DNA of 64,000 bases from Polytrichum commune (GCA_950295325.1 OX485806.1:47921169-47985168), one strand, 5' to 3'. Shown: positions 43,077 to 55,690, counted from the stretch's first letter. The notes: generated from the sequence alone by a model not told the origin. A program made the numbers and translations.

Positions 43077-45427
43077 TGTGAGCCCAATCTAGGTGCCCAC
43101 ATGTGTTTTTAAGCTTTGCAACTGTCAAACCTTAGATTCAGAATTCTTATTAATTATTCAAAAGATAAAAAGAGTTGAAGGCCTTGTATTTGAGTTGGTT
43201 TGCGTTTAAGAGACCCAAGCAAGTATATCTTGAGTTGGGAATTAGAAGGACCAGGTTAAAGATTAATTCTTTGATTGGGTAAAGGCTTAGGGTGAGGATG
43301 TTAGGATTTGACGAGGCAAGGACCTCGGTTACAACTAGGGTGCATTAATTGTTTGTTTTAAGCAATAGCATGATCGGAAGTAGTAGAGGGCCAGGTTGCT
43401 AAAGGGAGGGCCGCTCCTCCTCTGAGGAGATGACGACCGGGATTTCCGAATCGACCAGGGAGGACCAAAGGAGAGGGAGAGCTCCCTCTCGGCGCTCTCT
43501 CTGTTCGGAAGGGGGCTAACATGCATTGCCGCGTAGCCACAGGGGGCAGATTCGAAGGATTGGCCGAAAACAAAATCAGATTGCTGGCTCTTGAGGGGGT
43601 GGTGGGCACCCAGACATTGCACCGAGGTGCTTGGGCCATGTGTGGCCAATTGAAGGTGGGAATTTGTGAATGCCATCCTCCCAGGGTAAAGGAATGCATT
43701 CCATCATTGCAGAGTGGCGGAGGGGGGAGAATGTGGTTGCACAGCGGTATTTGTTGATCCAGGTGAAATTCAAGCGGGTGAGAGGTGTAGGATCCTGTGG
43801 GATGCGGTGCGCAGCTAAAGGATTGTAAAATAAGCGAGAATTGGGTACTTCGATGTCGCGCACCTCTCCATGAGGAATGCCCGAAACACCATGGGCACAA
43901 AGGGGACCCCGGAGTGACACTCGGGACTTGTGGCGCCGTTGGTGAGAGGGCCCAAGTGATCCTAGTGTGGGTGAGGGCCCCGGGCGTTGGGAACACCTCC
44001 AACCCACGAAGATTAGGAGGCACAAGGGTAAGGCCATCAGCTATGCGTAGCTCATGGTGTGGTGATTCTAGAATGCTCAAGAACACCCCAATCGGAGGTG
44101 TGAGCTAGGAGTTATGGCCATTTGGGTGGGACGCTGTCCCGGGACAGCGCCCTGGTACAGCAGTGCCTGGGAGTGATTCCCGGGACTGCCAAGGTTCAAA
44201 CAGGCATAACTTCCTCAATACTTGCCCGAATGGGGCAAGTGAGGAGTCCATCGGCATCTACGTGTTAGTATCAAACATCAGACAAGGAAGTTATGATGGT
44301 CTGAAGTTGTTGCGGGCTTCGAGGCCCAGCGGCTAAAGGAAAATGTCTACTTGGCCCCAACTCTTGGTAGAAGGACAAGAGGTCTCGTGACGGTGGGTAG
44401 GGGTCCCGCGTAGAGTCCTAGAGGCTTATATGGGTGAGGTGGTGTGGCCTCACCCACCTGAGGCCGAACGGCAAGGCCTCCATGGGCTTTGGCCCATTGT
44501 GAGGCCACAGTTGCCTAGTACGCTTCGGGTTGTTGTAGTGTTGCTCCGGCAACGCGATGATCAACATAGGATTGGACTTCCATGGATGAAAGTCCACATT
44601 GGGGAAATGGGTTACCGATTAAGGGGTGAGTCCCGAAAGCAAAGTAGGAGGGTTGGTTTCCTCCTAAGAACTACAGGTCCGGGGTAGGAGGAGCTAACCA
44701 TTAGCATGGCGGAATGCGAAGGGTTAGCACTCGTAACCTTTGCTAGAAATGGAAATTGGCAAGATTTTCAAGGGGACTAGCAAGGGTTGCGACATTCAAG
44801 CACCAGGGAACACAATGGGGCTGGAGCATTCAAAGTGCGGTCCACACTGCCAACACTGTTTGGTAGAATTCAGTCGGACCTGGTCCAAGAACTCATTCTA
44901 GGGAGGAAGGGTTTAAGAATAGGAGAAGGGAACTGCGACCAAGGGCTGAAAATAACCAGGGGTTTCCACGTGGGTGGGCCAGCAAGGGGATTCCAGGGGC
45001 TATCATGGCTTCAAAGAGAGTGATTGTAAGAGAGGCCAGCGCGAAGGTGCTGACCGATGAATAGAACCGGGAGGAGCTGACGGGTTCCTGGATGGACAGG
45101 TGGTTTGGGCCGAGAGGCACTGGAACGAGCGGTTTCCGTTGGGGACCATGGGGTTGGTTAAGCCTAACATAAAATCAATTCTTCTAAGTAGGTTGATTAG
45201 GGGTGATTTAGGTGGGTAGGCTTTGAGTGTGATGTGTATGAATTAAGGGATGTTTGTGTTCCTAAACACTGGCTACCAACATTTTAATAAAGTGACCCAT
45301 GAAATGTTCATCTTAGTGTAAGGATGGGATGTGAGCCTAAGGGTTAAGAGAAATCGAGTAATCACATGTGAGCACGGAGCTTCCCCCTGGACTAGGACGC
45401 TTAAGGGGTGGGAGTTTAGGCCTCACA
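43077..45427 (+). mobile_element. LTR-A (3' LTR of Gypsy-A copy 2), split by an LTR-C
   Basis: TGTGAGCCCAATCTAGG ... GGAGTTTAGGCCTCACA. AAAAAGAGTTG lies near 43163. Adjacent on its left is the Gypsy-A internal end, so it is a 3' LTR rather than solo. The LTR-C at 43854-44794 is nested inside. Without the nested copy it is about 1.4 kb. Confidence 0.82.
43854..44794 (+). mobile_element. Solo LTR-C nested in LTR-A, TSD TTCGA/TTCAA
   Basis: TGTCGCGCACCTCTCC ... GGGTTGCGACA, 941 bp. Flanks TTCGA (43849-43853) and TTCAA (44795-44799) differ at one CpG-type site. A stretch present in full LTR-Cs (about 36 bp near 44265) is missing, and one palindrome arm has changed. Confidence 0.9.
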
Positions 45428-46450
45428 TCATGTCGAGGCCATGCCATAGTATGCGCATGGATATCATCACATGTTTGCAAGAGTCACAAGGATATGATGC
45501 CATCTTGGTGATTGTAGATTGGTTTGCCAAGTTGGCACATATGGTGCCAATTGTAAGAACCGCAACCACATTAGAAACCGCATAGCCCTTTCTCAAAGGA
45601 TGATGCACGCATCACATGTTGCCGAGAGTGATTGTATCAGATCGAGATCCAAAGTTCACAAGTGCATTTTGGAGGTACTTCTCTAGGAAGGTCAGAATGA
45701 AACTAAGGTTTAGCACGGCCTTCCATTCCAGAAGAATTAAGAAACGAAACGTGTGAATGGAGTCAAGAACCAATACTTGAGGAAGTTGGTGGGTGCAAAC
45801 CAACGAGATTGCGAGGACTATGTTGATCGAGCGATAGTTGCAATAAAGCCACCCACATGGCGACCAAGTGGTCATCTTTCGTGGTGGCTTATGGAGTGGA
45901 TGCATTCCAGCCTACTAACCTAGCTATCGAGGGGGCACATTCAACACAAGAGCTCAACCAAGATGATGAGGATTTGGCCAAAAATCGTGAACAAGTCTTA
46001 AAGATGACCAAGTTGTAGGTGGAAAAAACTCAAAAATGTTACAAAAACCAAGTCCATTCCGGAAGACATGAAGTGAAGTATGAGGTGGGTCAAAAGGTGT
46101 TGTTGAATGTGAACAATTTCACGTTGCCCGAAAGCCTAATTCCAAAGTTCATGTCCAAAAATTGGAACTCCACTTTGCATTGTAGAACAAATGTTCAACA
46201 AGATGTATAAGTCGGAGTTAGCACCCGAGATGAAAATGCATCCGACATTCCATGTCTCATTACTAAAGCCATTACAAACACCTTGTGGCTCAATCGCCAG
46301 CAAGTGATTAAGCCACCTCTTGACCTTGTAGGAGGTCACTTAAAACATGAGGTAAGAGGGCATGCTCAAGTGTAGGAACCACAAATGGAATAAATAATTA
46401 AAATACAATAGAATATTTGGTGAGATGGTGAGGATACCATGAGAAAGAAA
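45428..46450 (+). pseudogene. Gypsy-C integrase fragment (copy 3)
   Basis: Plus reading MDIITCLQESQGYDAILVIV (first catalytic D), WFAKLAHMVPIVRTATTLET, RVIVSDRDPKFTSAFW (second D), later QVHSGRHEVKYEVGQKVLLN and HPTFHVSLLKPL. Frequent stops and frameshifts. It reads into the chromodomain-like tail (YLVRW-GYHE), which the MITE at 46451 splits. Confidence 0.78.
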
Positions 46451-46948
46451 CACGGGTAGATCACTTAGTGCATTTTAAAAACGACGTGCGGCATAATATA
46501 GAGAGGATTAAAATCATTTGAAATAAAAATTATAAAGGAATTCCAAATAATGAAGGGGCCATTAAATGTAGACAATCCCATTATAAGTAAGTTAGATGGA
46601 CATAAAACGTGGGCCATTTTTTTTTTGTAAAATTAATATAGGGGCTGAAGATAAGGATCCTAGAAGGTATGTTTAGTATGGTATGTAATTGGGTTTAGGA
46701 CTCACGGGGATGGATGATAATTGGGATTTCTGTCTGTCCAAAATTACTTTAAAAGAATATAGAGTACAAAAAATTGCAGTGACTTGGACAATATAAGTAA
46801 TGGAAGGGTGCAAACAAATGGGCCATCTTTAAAATTTGAGTAATTATAGGGAGGTTTTAATTCAACCCTTGAAGGTAAATAGTCCCAAAATTAAAAAACC
46901 CCCAGCCACACGTGGTGCACAAAAATGCCTTAGAGTGATCTACCCGTG
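46451..46948. mobile_element. hAT-like MITE, TSD GAAAGAAA
   Basis: 498 bp bounded by inverted ends beginning CACGGGTAGATCACT (left) and its reverse complement (right, ending 46948), with further imperfect pairing around GCATTTT. Identical 8-bp flanks GAAAGAAA (46443-46450 and 46949-46956). An 8-bp TSD with CA-starting TIRs suggests the hAT superfamily. No transposase inside, so it is non-autonomous. It splits a chromodomain-like tail: YHEKE...TTCVAAIDMVN. Confidence 0.88.
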
Positions 46949-47184
46949 GAAAGAAACCACTTGTGTAGCGGCAATAGACATGGTGAACATCAAGGAATGG
47001 GTGGAACACTTTGAAGAAACTAGGGCTAGAGGTTCCGATAAAAAAAACCGTAGGCATTGATGAAGACATCAATCTCCTTTAGTGGGAGAGAGATGTTAGT
47101 AGCACATTTAGCTTGGAGGTAATGCCCTCCATAACATGTGCTTGTTTTTTTTGGCTTAAGGCAATAAAATTCAGCTTTAGTGGT
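46949..47184 (+). pseudogene. Gypsy-C chromodomain-like tail and start of 3' region (copy 3)
   Basis: Reads TTCVAAIDMVN then EWVEHFEETRARGSD and stops. It is followed by GATGAAGACATCAATC and a purine run AGTGGGAGAGAG, the same landmark as 14286-14300. Confidence 0.72.
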
Positions 47185-48932
47185 TGTCAGCCACAAACTC
47201 CCACCCTTATGCGTCGTAATCCGGGTAAGAGCCCATGGCTCACATGAACTCTACTAGCCTTAATGATGAATGGGATCTGTGTCCAGTTCAACAGATGAAT
47301 TGACGCACATGGCACTTTTTCTTTATTATTTTCCTTGACCACCAGTGTTCATAAACACTTGGGTCAAACACCACACAACAATCACTTCCCCTCTCCTCTT
47401 AACCTCTGAGAACCTAACCTAACCCTCCCTACTAACACCACTTTTAATTTTAATCCACAATGTAATCCATCACAAGTAATCAAGCTCAACAACTACCTAC
47501 ATCACAGCTAATCAATCACTAATCTACCCTATCCGATCTACAAGAGCCTTCATGGGTTACCCACCCTCACAGTGCCAAGAAGCACTTCCTTTGGATGGAT
47601 GCCTAACCCAATACTGATTTCCTAAGTTCAACCACCAGAGCCTGCCGAGGTCTTCTCCCAATCTCCACCCTCAATTACTAGCCAATCGGCAGTTCCAGCC
47701 CACCGAGGTTCAGCTGCCAAGCCCCAATGCCTCCTTCTCTTCCACTTCCCCCTCCTCTGCATTTTGAATACAGAGCCCATTCAGAGAGCAGCCAGGCTCT
47801 CAAAGCCTGAGGATGAACCAATAGATTGCACCCAGCAGTGTGTCCTCCAAATTCCCAGCCTCCGTTCACCTGCCGTCACATATCCTTGTTCGATCCTCTC
47901 ACTGCACTCCTTAGCTGGAATCCCTCCCAGCATACTAGACTCTCTCGTGGATCCTCACTGCATAGCTCAAGGGATTGAATCTCCACCTCCTCTTCTGCAT
48001 TTATGCTTCCTCCTCCTCCTCACAGCACCCAATTCCACAGTCCCGGCCACACTTCAGCAACAACCCTTCGAAATCCCAGTTCCCTTCCTTCCTCTCCGAG
48101 CGGTACATGTGTTGCTGCTGCACCTCCTCAACATTACCCCATCCCACACTTTCCAATCACCGCAATCAATTTCAGCATTTTAGCTCACCTACCTGTATAA
48201 CAGAGTTTTTCCTTCGGTGCAATTCCTCTTCCGCTACAAATTCACTTCGTGGCATTGTTTCTTCCCTCCACCGCATACACTTCAATCAACCCATTCTTCA
48301 CCCATCTCCCTGAAGGCGAGAGACTCCGACCTCCAGATGGACAAGATTCCAATGCGCTCTGTGAAGGTATGGTTTTTTAGTCTCTGCCTCCTTCCTCAAA
48401 GTCACTTCGCCCTCATTCGCAGCCTGTGGCCCAGCTCTAGCAGCCTCGGCTGCATAGCCTCACCTCTGTGCCATGCCAGTGATCCCTATCGTACGGTCTG
48501 CTCTCCTTTCCGAGAGCTGGAGCCACATCGCCGCAGCCGTAGAAGCTCTCCCCCCCCCCCTGTGTTTTGGTTCGAGAGCAAGCGAGCTTCCTCCCTGGAG
48601 CCACCTCAACCGCTTCCGTCCAGGGATCTGGATTTTCCTAGGGCACGCCCTGGCCAACCCTAAACGAACACCAACGAGTTCTAATGCACTCAAAAGGTCT
48701 TGGCCTTCACGATACCTTCCCCTCACGGCCCTACTAACTTAAACTAACCCAAATCCCCCTTTCTATTTAATCACGCTCCACACCACATCCTTGCTCTAGA
48801 TATAATTCAAATAATAACTAAAGAGCACAACATTTGTTTTTATGTTTTTTAACATTCGTTGTCATGGCTGCATTAATTTTTGGTGGTTCTTTTAAGATTA
48901 GGAACACATGTGGGCACGATTTTGGGCTCACA
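47185..48932 (-). mobile_element. Solo LTR-A, TSD GTGGT
   Basis: Plus reading TGTCAGCCACAAACTCCC ... TTTTGGGCTCACA, 1748 bp. Flanks GTGGT at 47180-47184 and 48933-48937 are identical. It interrupts the Gypsy-C 3' region between TCAGCTTTAGTGGT and CCAAAGAGAATTTC. The middle is GC-rich without an array. Shares its variant start with 37493. Confidence 0.92.
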
Positions 48933-49604
48933 GTGGTCCAAAGAGAATTTCTTTTAAAAAAGAGGTCATAATTTTGTACTTGTGCATGGTTAATAGAAAA
49001 GGGGGAATAAACATACCAAACTAGGTTGAATATGCCAAATAATTGTGGGCCATGGTTTGGAGGGGCATTGGATGAAACCAAAAAACCTCTTAGCCATGGG
49101 TTTGTCCGGGCGAAGGCAAGGTGATGGCACATGCTCATAAAAGTGCTACCCGCAAACTAACGAGACTTGGCACATAGGAATCATGAACCCATGTCTCAAA
49201 ACAACAAATTAGGAACCGAGTTGGGTGGGACTTGGCATCACCCCTTGCAATTGGACATGGCTTAACAATGAAAAGCCATCTCGGAGTTGCAACCGAGACA
49301 ACTTAGTGGAAGTGTTGAGGTCCGGCCTAAGTGTGTCAAGTTAGGGGAGGCCCCAAAAGATGGTCACCTTAGGTGGTCACATTTAGGTAGTCTACTTAGG
49401 TGGCTAGTAGACCACCTAAGTAGACTACCTAAGATGGTCACACTTAGGTGGCTAGTAAACCACCTAGGAACGACACCTTTGGGACTATGCCAAATTTGAA
49501 GATGCATTGTGGGGGTCGCGTCCTAAGGTAAACATAATGCCGCACCATAGAGGATGGCAACTTGAGAATTGACAATGCCTTAGTACAGCAATGGCTTGGA
49601 AGTG
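48933..49604 (+). other. Gypsy-C 3' noncoding region (copy 3, continued)
   Basis: Continuation of the 3' region beyond the solo LTR, homologous to the reverse of 13520-14200. It contains an inverted repeat at 49383-49432. It ends with a scrap of plus LTR-C (about 49585-49604) fused to a minus LTR-C. Confidence 0.75.
49383..49432. repeat. 21-bp perfect inverted repeat with 8-nt loop
   Basis: Arms 49383-49403 and 49412-49432 (TTAGGTAGTCTAC... and its exact complement) around CTAGTAGA. Further TTAGGTGG/CCACCTAA words flank it. Not present in the other copies of this region. Confidence 0.9.
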
Positions 49605-50529
49605 TGTCGTAACCCTTACTAACATTTTTCACAATCTTGACTATTTTCATTTCTAGGAAGAGTCAGGAGCGTTAACCCTTCGCATTCTGCCATGCTAATG
49701 GTTAGCTTCCCATACCGCGGACCTTATGGTTCATAAGATCATAATCAACCTTCCTATTTTGTTTTCAGGACTCACCCTTCAATCAACAACAAATTTTGAG
49801 ATGTGGACTTCCATGCATGGAAGACCAATCTTATGTTGATCATCACGTTGCCGGAGCAACACTATAACAACCCGAACCATACTAAGCACTATGCCCTCAC
49901 ATTAGGCCAATGCCCATGGAAGCCGTGTTGTTCGGCCTCAAGTGGGTTTAGCCACACCACCTCACCCATATAAGCGTCTAAGACTCTAAGCATGGCCCCT
50001 ACTCCATTGTCAAGTAAACATTTTTTTTAGCCGTTGGAAATAAAAACCTCTAGCAACTTCAGACCACCATAACTTCTTTCCATGATCTTTGATGTCATGA
50101 AACAACCCATTTATCAACATCCTCTCTTGGCGTAGATCTAAATGAACCTCTCACTTGCCCCATTCAAGCAAGTATTGCGGAAGTTATGGCTATTCAATCT
50201 ATGCAATCCCGGGTGCCACTCCTAGGTCACTTTTGTACAAGGGCGTTGTCTTGGGACATCGCCCCACTCAAATTACCATTTCTCCTAGCTCACACCTCAA
50301 ATTGAGGTGTCCTTGAGCATTGTAGAATTTTCACATTATAAGTTTCTCAACTTATGGTTTTACCCTCATGACTCCTAGTCTCTGTGGATGGAAGCGTTCC
50401 CAAGGCCCTCACCTACATTAGGATCACTTGGGTTCTTTCACCAACGGCGCAACAAGTCCCGGGTGTTTCTCCGGTGTGCCCCCTCTGCCCATGATGTTTC
50501 GGACACTCCTCATGGAGAGGTGCGCGACC
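49605..50529 (-). mobile_element. LTR-C, diverged, no TSD
   Basis: Plus reading TGTCGTAACCCTTAC ... GAGGTGCGCGACC, clearly LTR-C but one of its most diverged copies here, with a degraded palindrome (GGGCGTTGTCTTGGGACAT). Flanks AAGTG and TGCAC do not match. It sits antisense between two plus Gypsy-C pieces, so the locus has been rearranged. Confidence 0.8.
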
Positions 50530-50770
50530 TGCACATCAACGACCTTGAAATACAAAGGTTTCTAGGTGAGCTTTACAAAGGAAAGGTGTTCAAAAAGGTC
50601 AATTTAGTTGACAAATTGCTCAAGTATAAGCAAAATCGGGTGTATGTGCCACAAGGCAAGTTGAGGCTATTGGTTTAAAAGAAAAATACGAGAGTCCCAT
50701 TGCGGGCCATAGAAAAGAAAGATCCATCATACAATGGTGTCAAGGAAGTACCATTGGTCGTGCATGTAGG
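50530..50770 (+). pseudogene. Gypsy-C RNase H-integrase linker fragment
   Basis: Plus reading EIQRFLGELYKGKVFKKVNL then DKLLKYKQNRVYVPQGKLRL and stop, matching 57800-57930 and, on minus, 15513-15731. It ends near a block homologous to the start of the integrase zinc finger. Confidence 0.75.
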
Positions 50771-50839
50771 AGGAAATACCTTTGTGTAATTTCCAAGTCC
50801 AATTCATTTTAGGATTCTAGTATAAGAATTTGTGGCCTT

Positions 50840-51260
50840 TCATGGAATTTCCAACATTATAGGAGCAATTGATGGATTTGGCATTAAACATTTTGCACTT
50901 ATAATTGTAGAAAATTAGTAATGTAGACAGTCATTTCATTCAATTTTGGTACAAAGTATAGTTGATACAAAATGCATATTTAGGGATTATAGATTTCAAT
51001 GGACAAAAATTATGTACGATTCAACATTGTTCCAACTAACAAAAATTAGAAGAAATTAGATAATTTTTTACCTTTTAGGTTGATGGAAGATTGTGCATAT
51101 CCAGTACAACCATGGATTTATAAATTTATTAAAGGGTTATACAAAAATGAATTAAAATTATATAGAGAGTTTTACTGGCATTATTATGAGAGTCCTGAAT
51201 GGTTGGAAAAGAAATTCCATGGCAAGAAAGAAATGCCAAGGCCTTTAAAAATGGCCAATT
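50840..51260 (+). pseudogene. PIF/Harbinger-type transposase remnant
   Basis: Plus translation gives GISNIIGAIDGFGIKHFAL (the NxxGAIDG block holding the first catalytic D in DDE_4 nucleases), then CRQSFHSILVQSIVDTKCIF after two stops, then DCAYPVQPWIYKFIKG and a WHYYESPEW stretch (the AYP-QPW block of Harbinger transposases). Order and spacing fit the family. Stops and missing segments show a dead copy. Ends and TSD not identified. Confidence 0.65.
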
Positions 51261-51339
51261 GGTCAAATCTAAATTTATTTATTTTCATTTTCTATCATGC
51301 AATCAATTTTTTTCAATCAAAATCAATGATTCAAATAAA

Positions 51340-51760
51340 CTATTTAATACATTTTCTTGATAGTTTTGCAAAATCTTCCTCTATGACATCAAAAATGGCT
51401 ATGAGGGTTTCAATCTCATTATCATACCATTTTAAATGAGCCTCTTCTTTGCTTTCTAAATATCCCAATTTTATTTCATTGATTTTTTCTTTCTTCTTCG
51501 GTGTTTTTTTTCTATTTTGAAAATTTTGCCCTACCTTTCTTATCAAATACCTTTTGCTCTCTTCTCATGCTCATATTTCTACTACCTTTCAAATTTGCAG
51601 CATTTGTGATCCAATCATTTTTACATTTTTATCATTAAACAATTGAAATTCCTAATTCTTAATGAAGGTCCATGCAACCCGAATTGTGATTGAGTCCATG
51701 ACATCTCATGAGAAATTGGCTCCATTGTTGGGTTTCAAAACCATTTCCATCTTGCAAGAA
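51340..51760 (-). pseudogene. Possible PIF/Harbinger ORF1 (Myb/SANT-like) remnant
   Basis: Minus frame 51340-51546 (68 aa, lysine-rich, KKTPKKKEKINEIK, then EEAHLKWYDNEIETLIAIFD), with upstream minus pieces around 51600-51740. Autonomous PIF/Harbinger elements often carry a second ORF convergent with or beside the transposase, and this one is convergent. The assignment is by position more than by motif. Confidence 0.35.
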
Positions 51761-54599
51761 ACGTTCCATTAATAGAAAAATTTATAAAAAACATTTGAAT
51801 AAATGAAAGTCCACTACAATCATACATACAATAAGTTTCAAACACTTCGATTTGTAGAGAATAGGAAGACAGGATCCTCTACCTACTTTAAACTGTATAT
51901 AATAAAGAAATTATAGTTGGAAAATTATTAAAATATATTTGACACCCATTGACAGTTGTTTTATTGCCATGGTTTGTTCGAATTTGCATCAAGCTTATTT
52001 TTTGGAGGTTGGCTTGATGCAAATTCTAGCCAACTATGCACCCCAACTTGCCATGTAGGGTTTCATGTAGAATTTTCATTCACAAACATTTATTTAGGCC
52101 TTTAGACCTTCACCTCCTAGTGTGGAGTGAATTTGGAAGGTCGCCACCTTTTCAACCAATGAGAGTTTTTGCTTTGCAAGGTCATGGATTTTAAGACTTG
52201 TGTGTGAAATAACCCTAAGAAGATATTGGTTGTGACTATCCTACAACTTGACAAGTTAGATATGTGTATACCATGCATGGTTAATGCTAACAATATGCAA
52301 AAATAATGTAATGCAACCATTTGTACGTCTAGTTTTGTACTTGTGTCGGTATTTGGAATGGGGGTAGTTGTCAACTAAATAATCCGTTTTGTGTATTTTA
52401 GGCCAATAGAGCTTTGGTTGCACTACTAAGCTGTAGAATGAAGGACAAACAAGAAAATATATGTTTAATAAAAAATGAATTGATGTAACTATAGAACAAT
52501 AGAGTTATAATAAATCATGAATTATCCACACGTTTATTGTACCTTCCAAACAATTAAAAACTAGAAAATGAGTATGTAAGTGTTATGTATGCATTTGAGT
52601 TTGGTGTTGAACCTAAGTTAAGATTTAAAAGTAGATTTTATTATTAAAACTAGGTTTAGGGCTTCTAATTAGTTTTTAAGATTAATTATTAGATTTATGA
52701 GTAATAATTAAATTTAAAGTTAATATCTAGGCTTAGATAAGATATTTGATTAAGATTTTATCCAATTATAGATGATCATTAAAGTTGTAGATTTCCATTC
52801 CAACGATTCTACATCCAATTTGTAATCATGCATTCTTGTAAGATAAAGATAAGAATACAACCAATGCAAATGATGGACAAACTTTAAAAAACAAGGAATA
52901 TGCATAGAATGAACAAGAAACTTAGAATTTTGATAACCATAAACAAAACAAATATCACAATGACAACTAAACTTGACTGCAAAATTTTGATGAATTTTTA
53001 AATGATAATATACACCCACATAAATTTTTCACAAAATTGCTAGAAATTCAAGAAATATAGGTCAAAGAAACCCGTTTTTTAAAATTCTAAGGCAATGGAT
53101 AACTCTTCATTCTAACATCTATAGCATCTACATACAAAAACCATTGAATATTTAAGTTGCATATATCTCAACATGTTTTCATGTTAGTTTTTTATTATCA
53201 TATAAATGAATAAATAAGTAAACGAGTAAGTAATGAATGAATGAAGATTTAGGCAAAAGAAGGCCTATTACCAATCAGCTACCCATGCACTAAGTTGTTC
53301 TCATAAGTAAACCAATGATCGATATTTAAGGGGTGTATGGTCTCTCCATACATCCAATTAAAAAAATATTTATTCATTCAAGGTTGAAAATAACAAGTAT
53401 GTGTCGTGGGTGGCCAAAAATTAAAGTGATGGTCGACGCTCATGACTTGGAATAAAGGTTCCATACCAATTATCGCCAAGCCAAGATGAAAGTCAACCGG
53501 TAAATTACTTAATTCTACATTTTTTCATTTAGAACTGGAGGGAGCACGATAAAGATAAATCCTCATCCAACTCAACTATTTATGTAAGGCTAGTGGATTA
53601 GCACCCATCTTACCGCCGAGGGGGGATTCCAACTTCCATGTGTGTGGAGCCTCTTGGTTAAATGTTGTGATAATAATAAGTTTTTTTATTTTTTATTTTT
53701 TTTACCGTTCAAAGCTCAATCGTGTGTAGTGAGGTCGGGTTGATCTCCACCATGACCACTCCTCGTGTTGTAGGTGGTAAGGTGGGAGTAATGATCCACA
53801 AAACCACCATCATGTTGTTGGCCCCGAAGGTTGGAGGTGATGGCCCCAACCCTAGAAGATTGTACAATAGGTTGAACACACATGTTGCCTAATTTCCCAG
53901 TCCCATTAAGTGAAATTTCAAGGTCAAACTGTGTTAAACTAATTACCAACCAACAACATTCGTATCACCCTATGGGCAAAAAACCAACCAAGTACTTAAT
54001 TTGAAAGATTGACGCTACCCATTCTGGCACCAAAGATCAGAGAGTGTCCGTGTTAATCAGCCTTCAAGAGACCCGCACAGGGCCTTGAAAGATTTGGCTT
54101 AGGGTGTGTACCAAACATGTAGGTGGTGATGTAATAATTTATAAACTTAGTCATATAGGTTCTATTCAATTAACCATAAACTTAGAAGGAAGGTTGAGAA
54201 GATGGGTCTTAATTACAGTCCCCCCATTTAAAAAAATGAATTCATAAGAGGTAAGGAATTAGATGTGGCCCAATTGATTAAGCAAGTCCATTTGTTATTC
54301 CATCAATTTGAGCAAATAATAATTAAAAACCACACACAAAATATGTAAACTAGGTTATTTCATTCATTAGGTTTAGGATGCCTTGATCCTAAGGCTAGTG
54401 CGTCTGCGCATAGACTAGGATAGATTAGGCATTAGATTAGGAAAATTGACGTAGCTTGGATAATCACATGAGGTGCTTAAGATCTAAGTACAATTTACAA
54501 AAAGATACGACGCAATTACCAATTCCCTCCACAAAGAAAAACACTCAAGAATTATCATAACATCCGGGTTCGGTGTGGGCATTTGCTAAGGTAGGCCAC
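51761..54599. other. AT-rich DNA without recognised gene
   Basis: Short frames only (for example 52117-52374, 52750-53019 and 53716-53949, all minus) without motifs I know. No LTR or TIR pairs found. Confidence 0.5.
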
Positions 54600-55690
54600 C
54601 CTCACCGAAGGGCTTATGCAGTACTTTTAGGCTCCCTCGGAAAGGGTGTCCAAAAACACCACACCTTCTAAAATTCCCAAACTTTCTTGGGGACGTGGCG
54701 GGGATCATCAAGATTGCCGAGAATAATGAGGCTAATCGCCCCGAAAGGAAGTTGGACCCTCATACCAACACAAAGGATAAGCCAAAGGTACAACTTCCAA
54801 CAAGGGTAATATCCAAAGAGGAAAACCACCCAATGTTGGAAACAAAGAATGTAGCTTTGTGGTACCAAAGAAAATCATATTTGTACGACAAACTGAATGT
54901 TAGAAAATGGCCTTGTGGTATCAAAACAAATCATGTTATTACTGTGGACCAAATGTTAGACAATGGCTTTGTGGCCAAAGCTAGTAGTTGTAAGCCAAAG
55001 CCAAGTTTTTTATACCTCAAGGCTCAAATGAATGAAGGAAATATCACATGTTTGATTGACAAAGAGGCAACGCCCTTCATGAGCTTGAAGCTCATAAAAA
55101 AGTTGGGGCTTGCTAAAGGCGAGCTGCATGAGAAAAAAAAGGTGGCGTTATATGTGACCTTATAATGTGAGACATTGGAATTTGTGGAGATTTCACACTA
55201 TGTGAAATAGATGAGGTGCACCACATTTTGGAAGACATCTTTGAAACTCACACGGTATATGTCAGTTGCAAGTCGTTGTTTTTGTGCTATGTTATGATGG
55301 AAAAAATATGAGTTTCATATTGATAGGAGGAAGCAAGTTGAATTTGGTTCCAATTGACTATATTACAAATGAACAAATAATAGTCGTAGCTTGATAAAAA
55401 CAACTCCAAAGTGCTCACGTAGAAGCTAGGAAATATAGGCCTCTCTCCAAAGCACATTTGTGGTGTGTTCGCGAGGTACAAGGATGTACACACTAACGAG
55501 TTGCTCCAAAACATACCACCAATGAAAAAAATTACTTTGTTTGATGAGAGATTGAGTTCACAGGCCATGTAGTGATGAATGGTGGATTAAGTTGAACATG
55601 AGGAAGGTCAAATCAATCCAAAAATTGAAGCAACTTTTGACCCAAAAAACTTATGTCATTTTTTGGCCTAGCCTACCACTACTGTTGTTA
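54600..55690 (+). pseudogene. Gypsy-C copy 4: gag end, protease and palm-less RT
   Basis: Plus reading FLGDVAGIIKIAENNEANRP and NTKDKPKVQLPTR (gag end), a decayed repeat region, CLIDKEATPFMSLKLIKKLGL (protease loop with DKE in place of DTG), THTVYVSCKSLFLCYV, then at 55515-55560 a PPM-KK start joined directly to the post-palm block (GATTGAGTTC...). This is the same RT palm deletion as in 12524-22815. It ends FFGLAYHYC (LANYYHH in the other copy) where other DNA is inserted at 55690. Confidence 0.72.
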
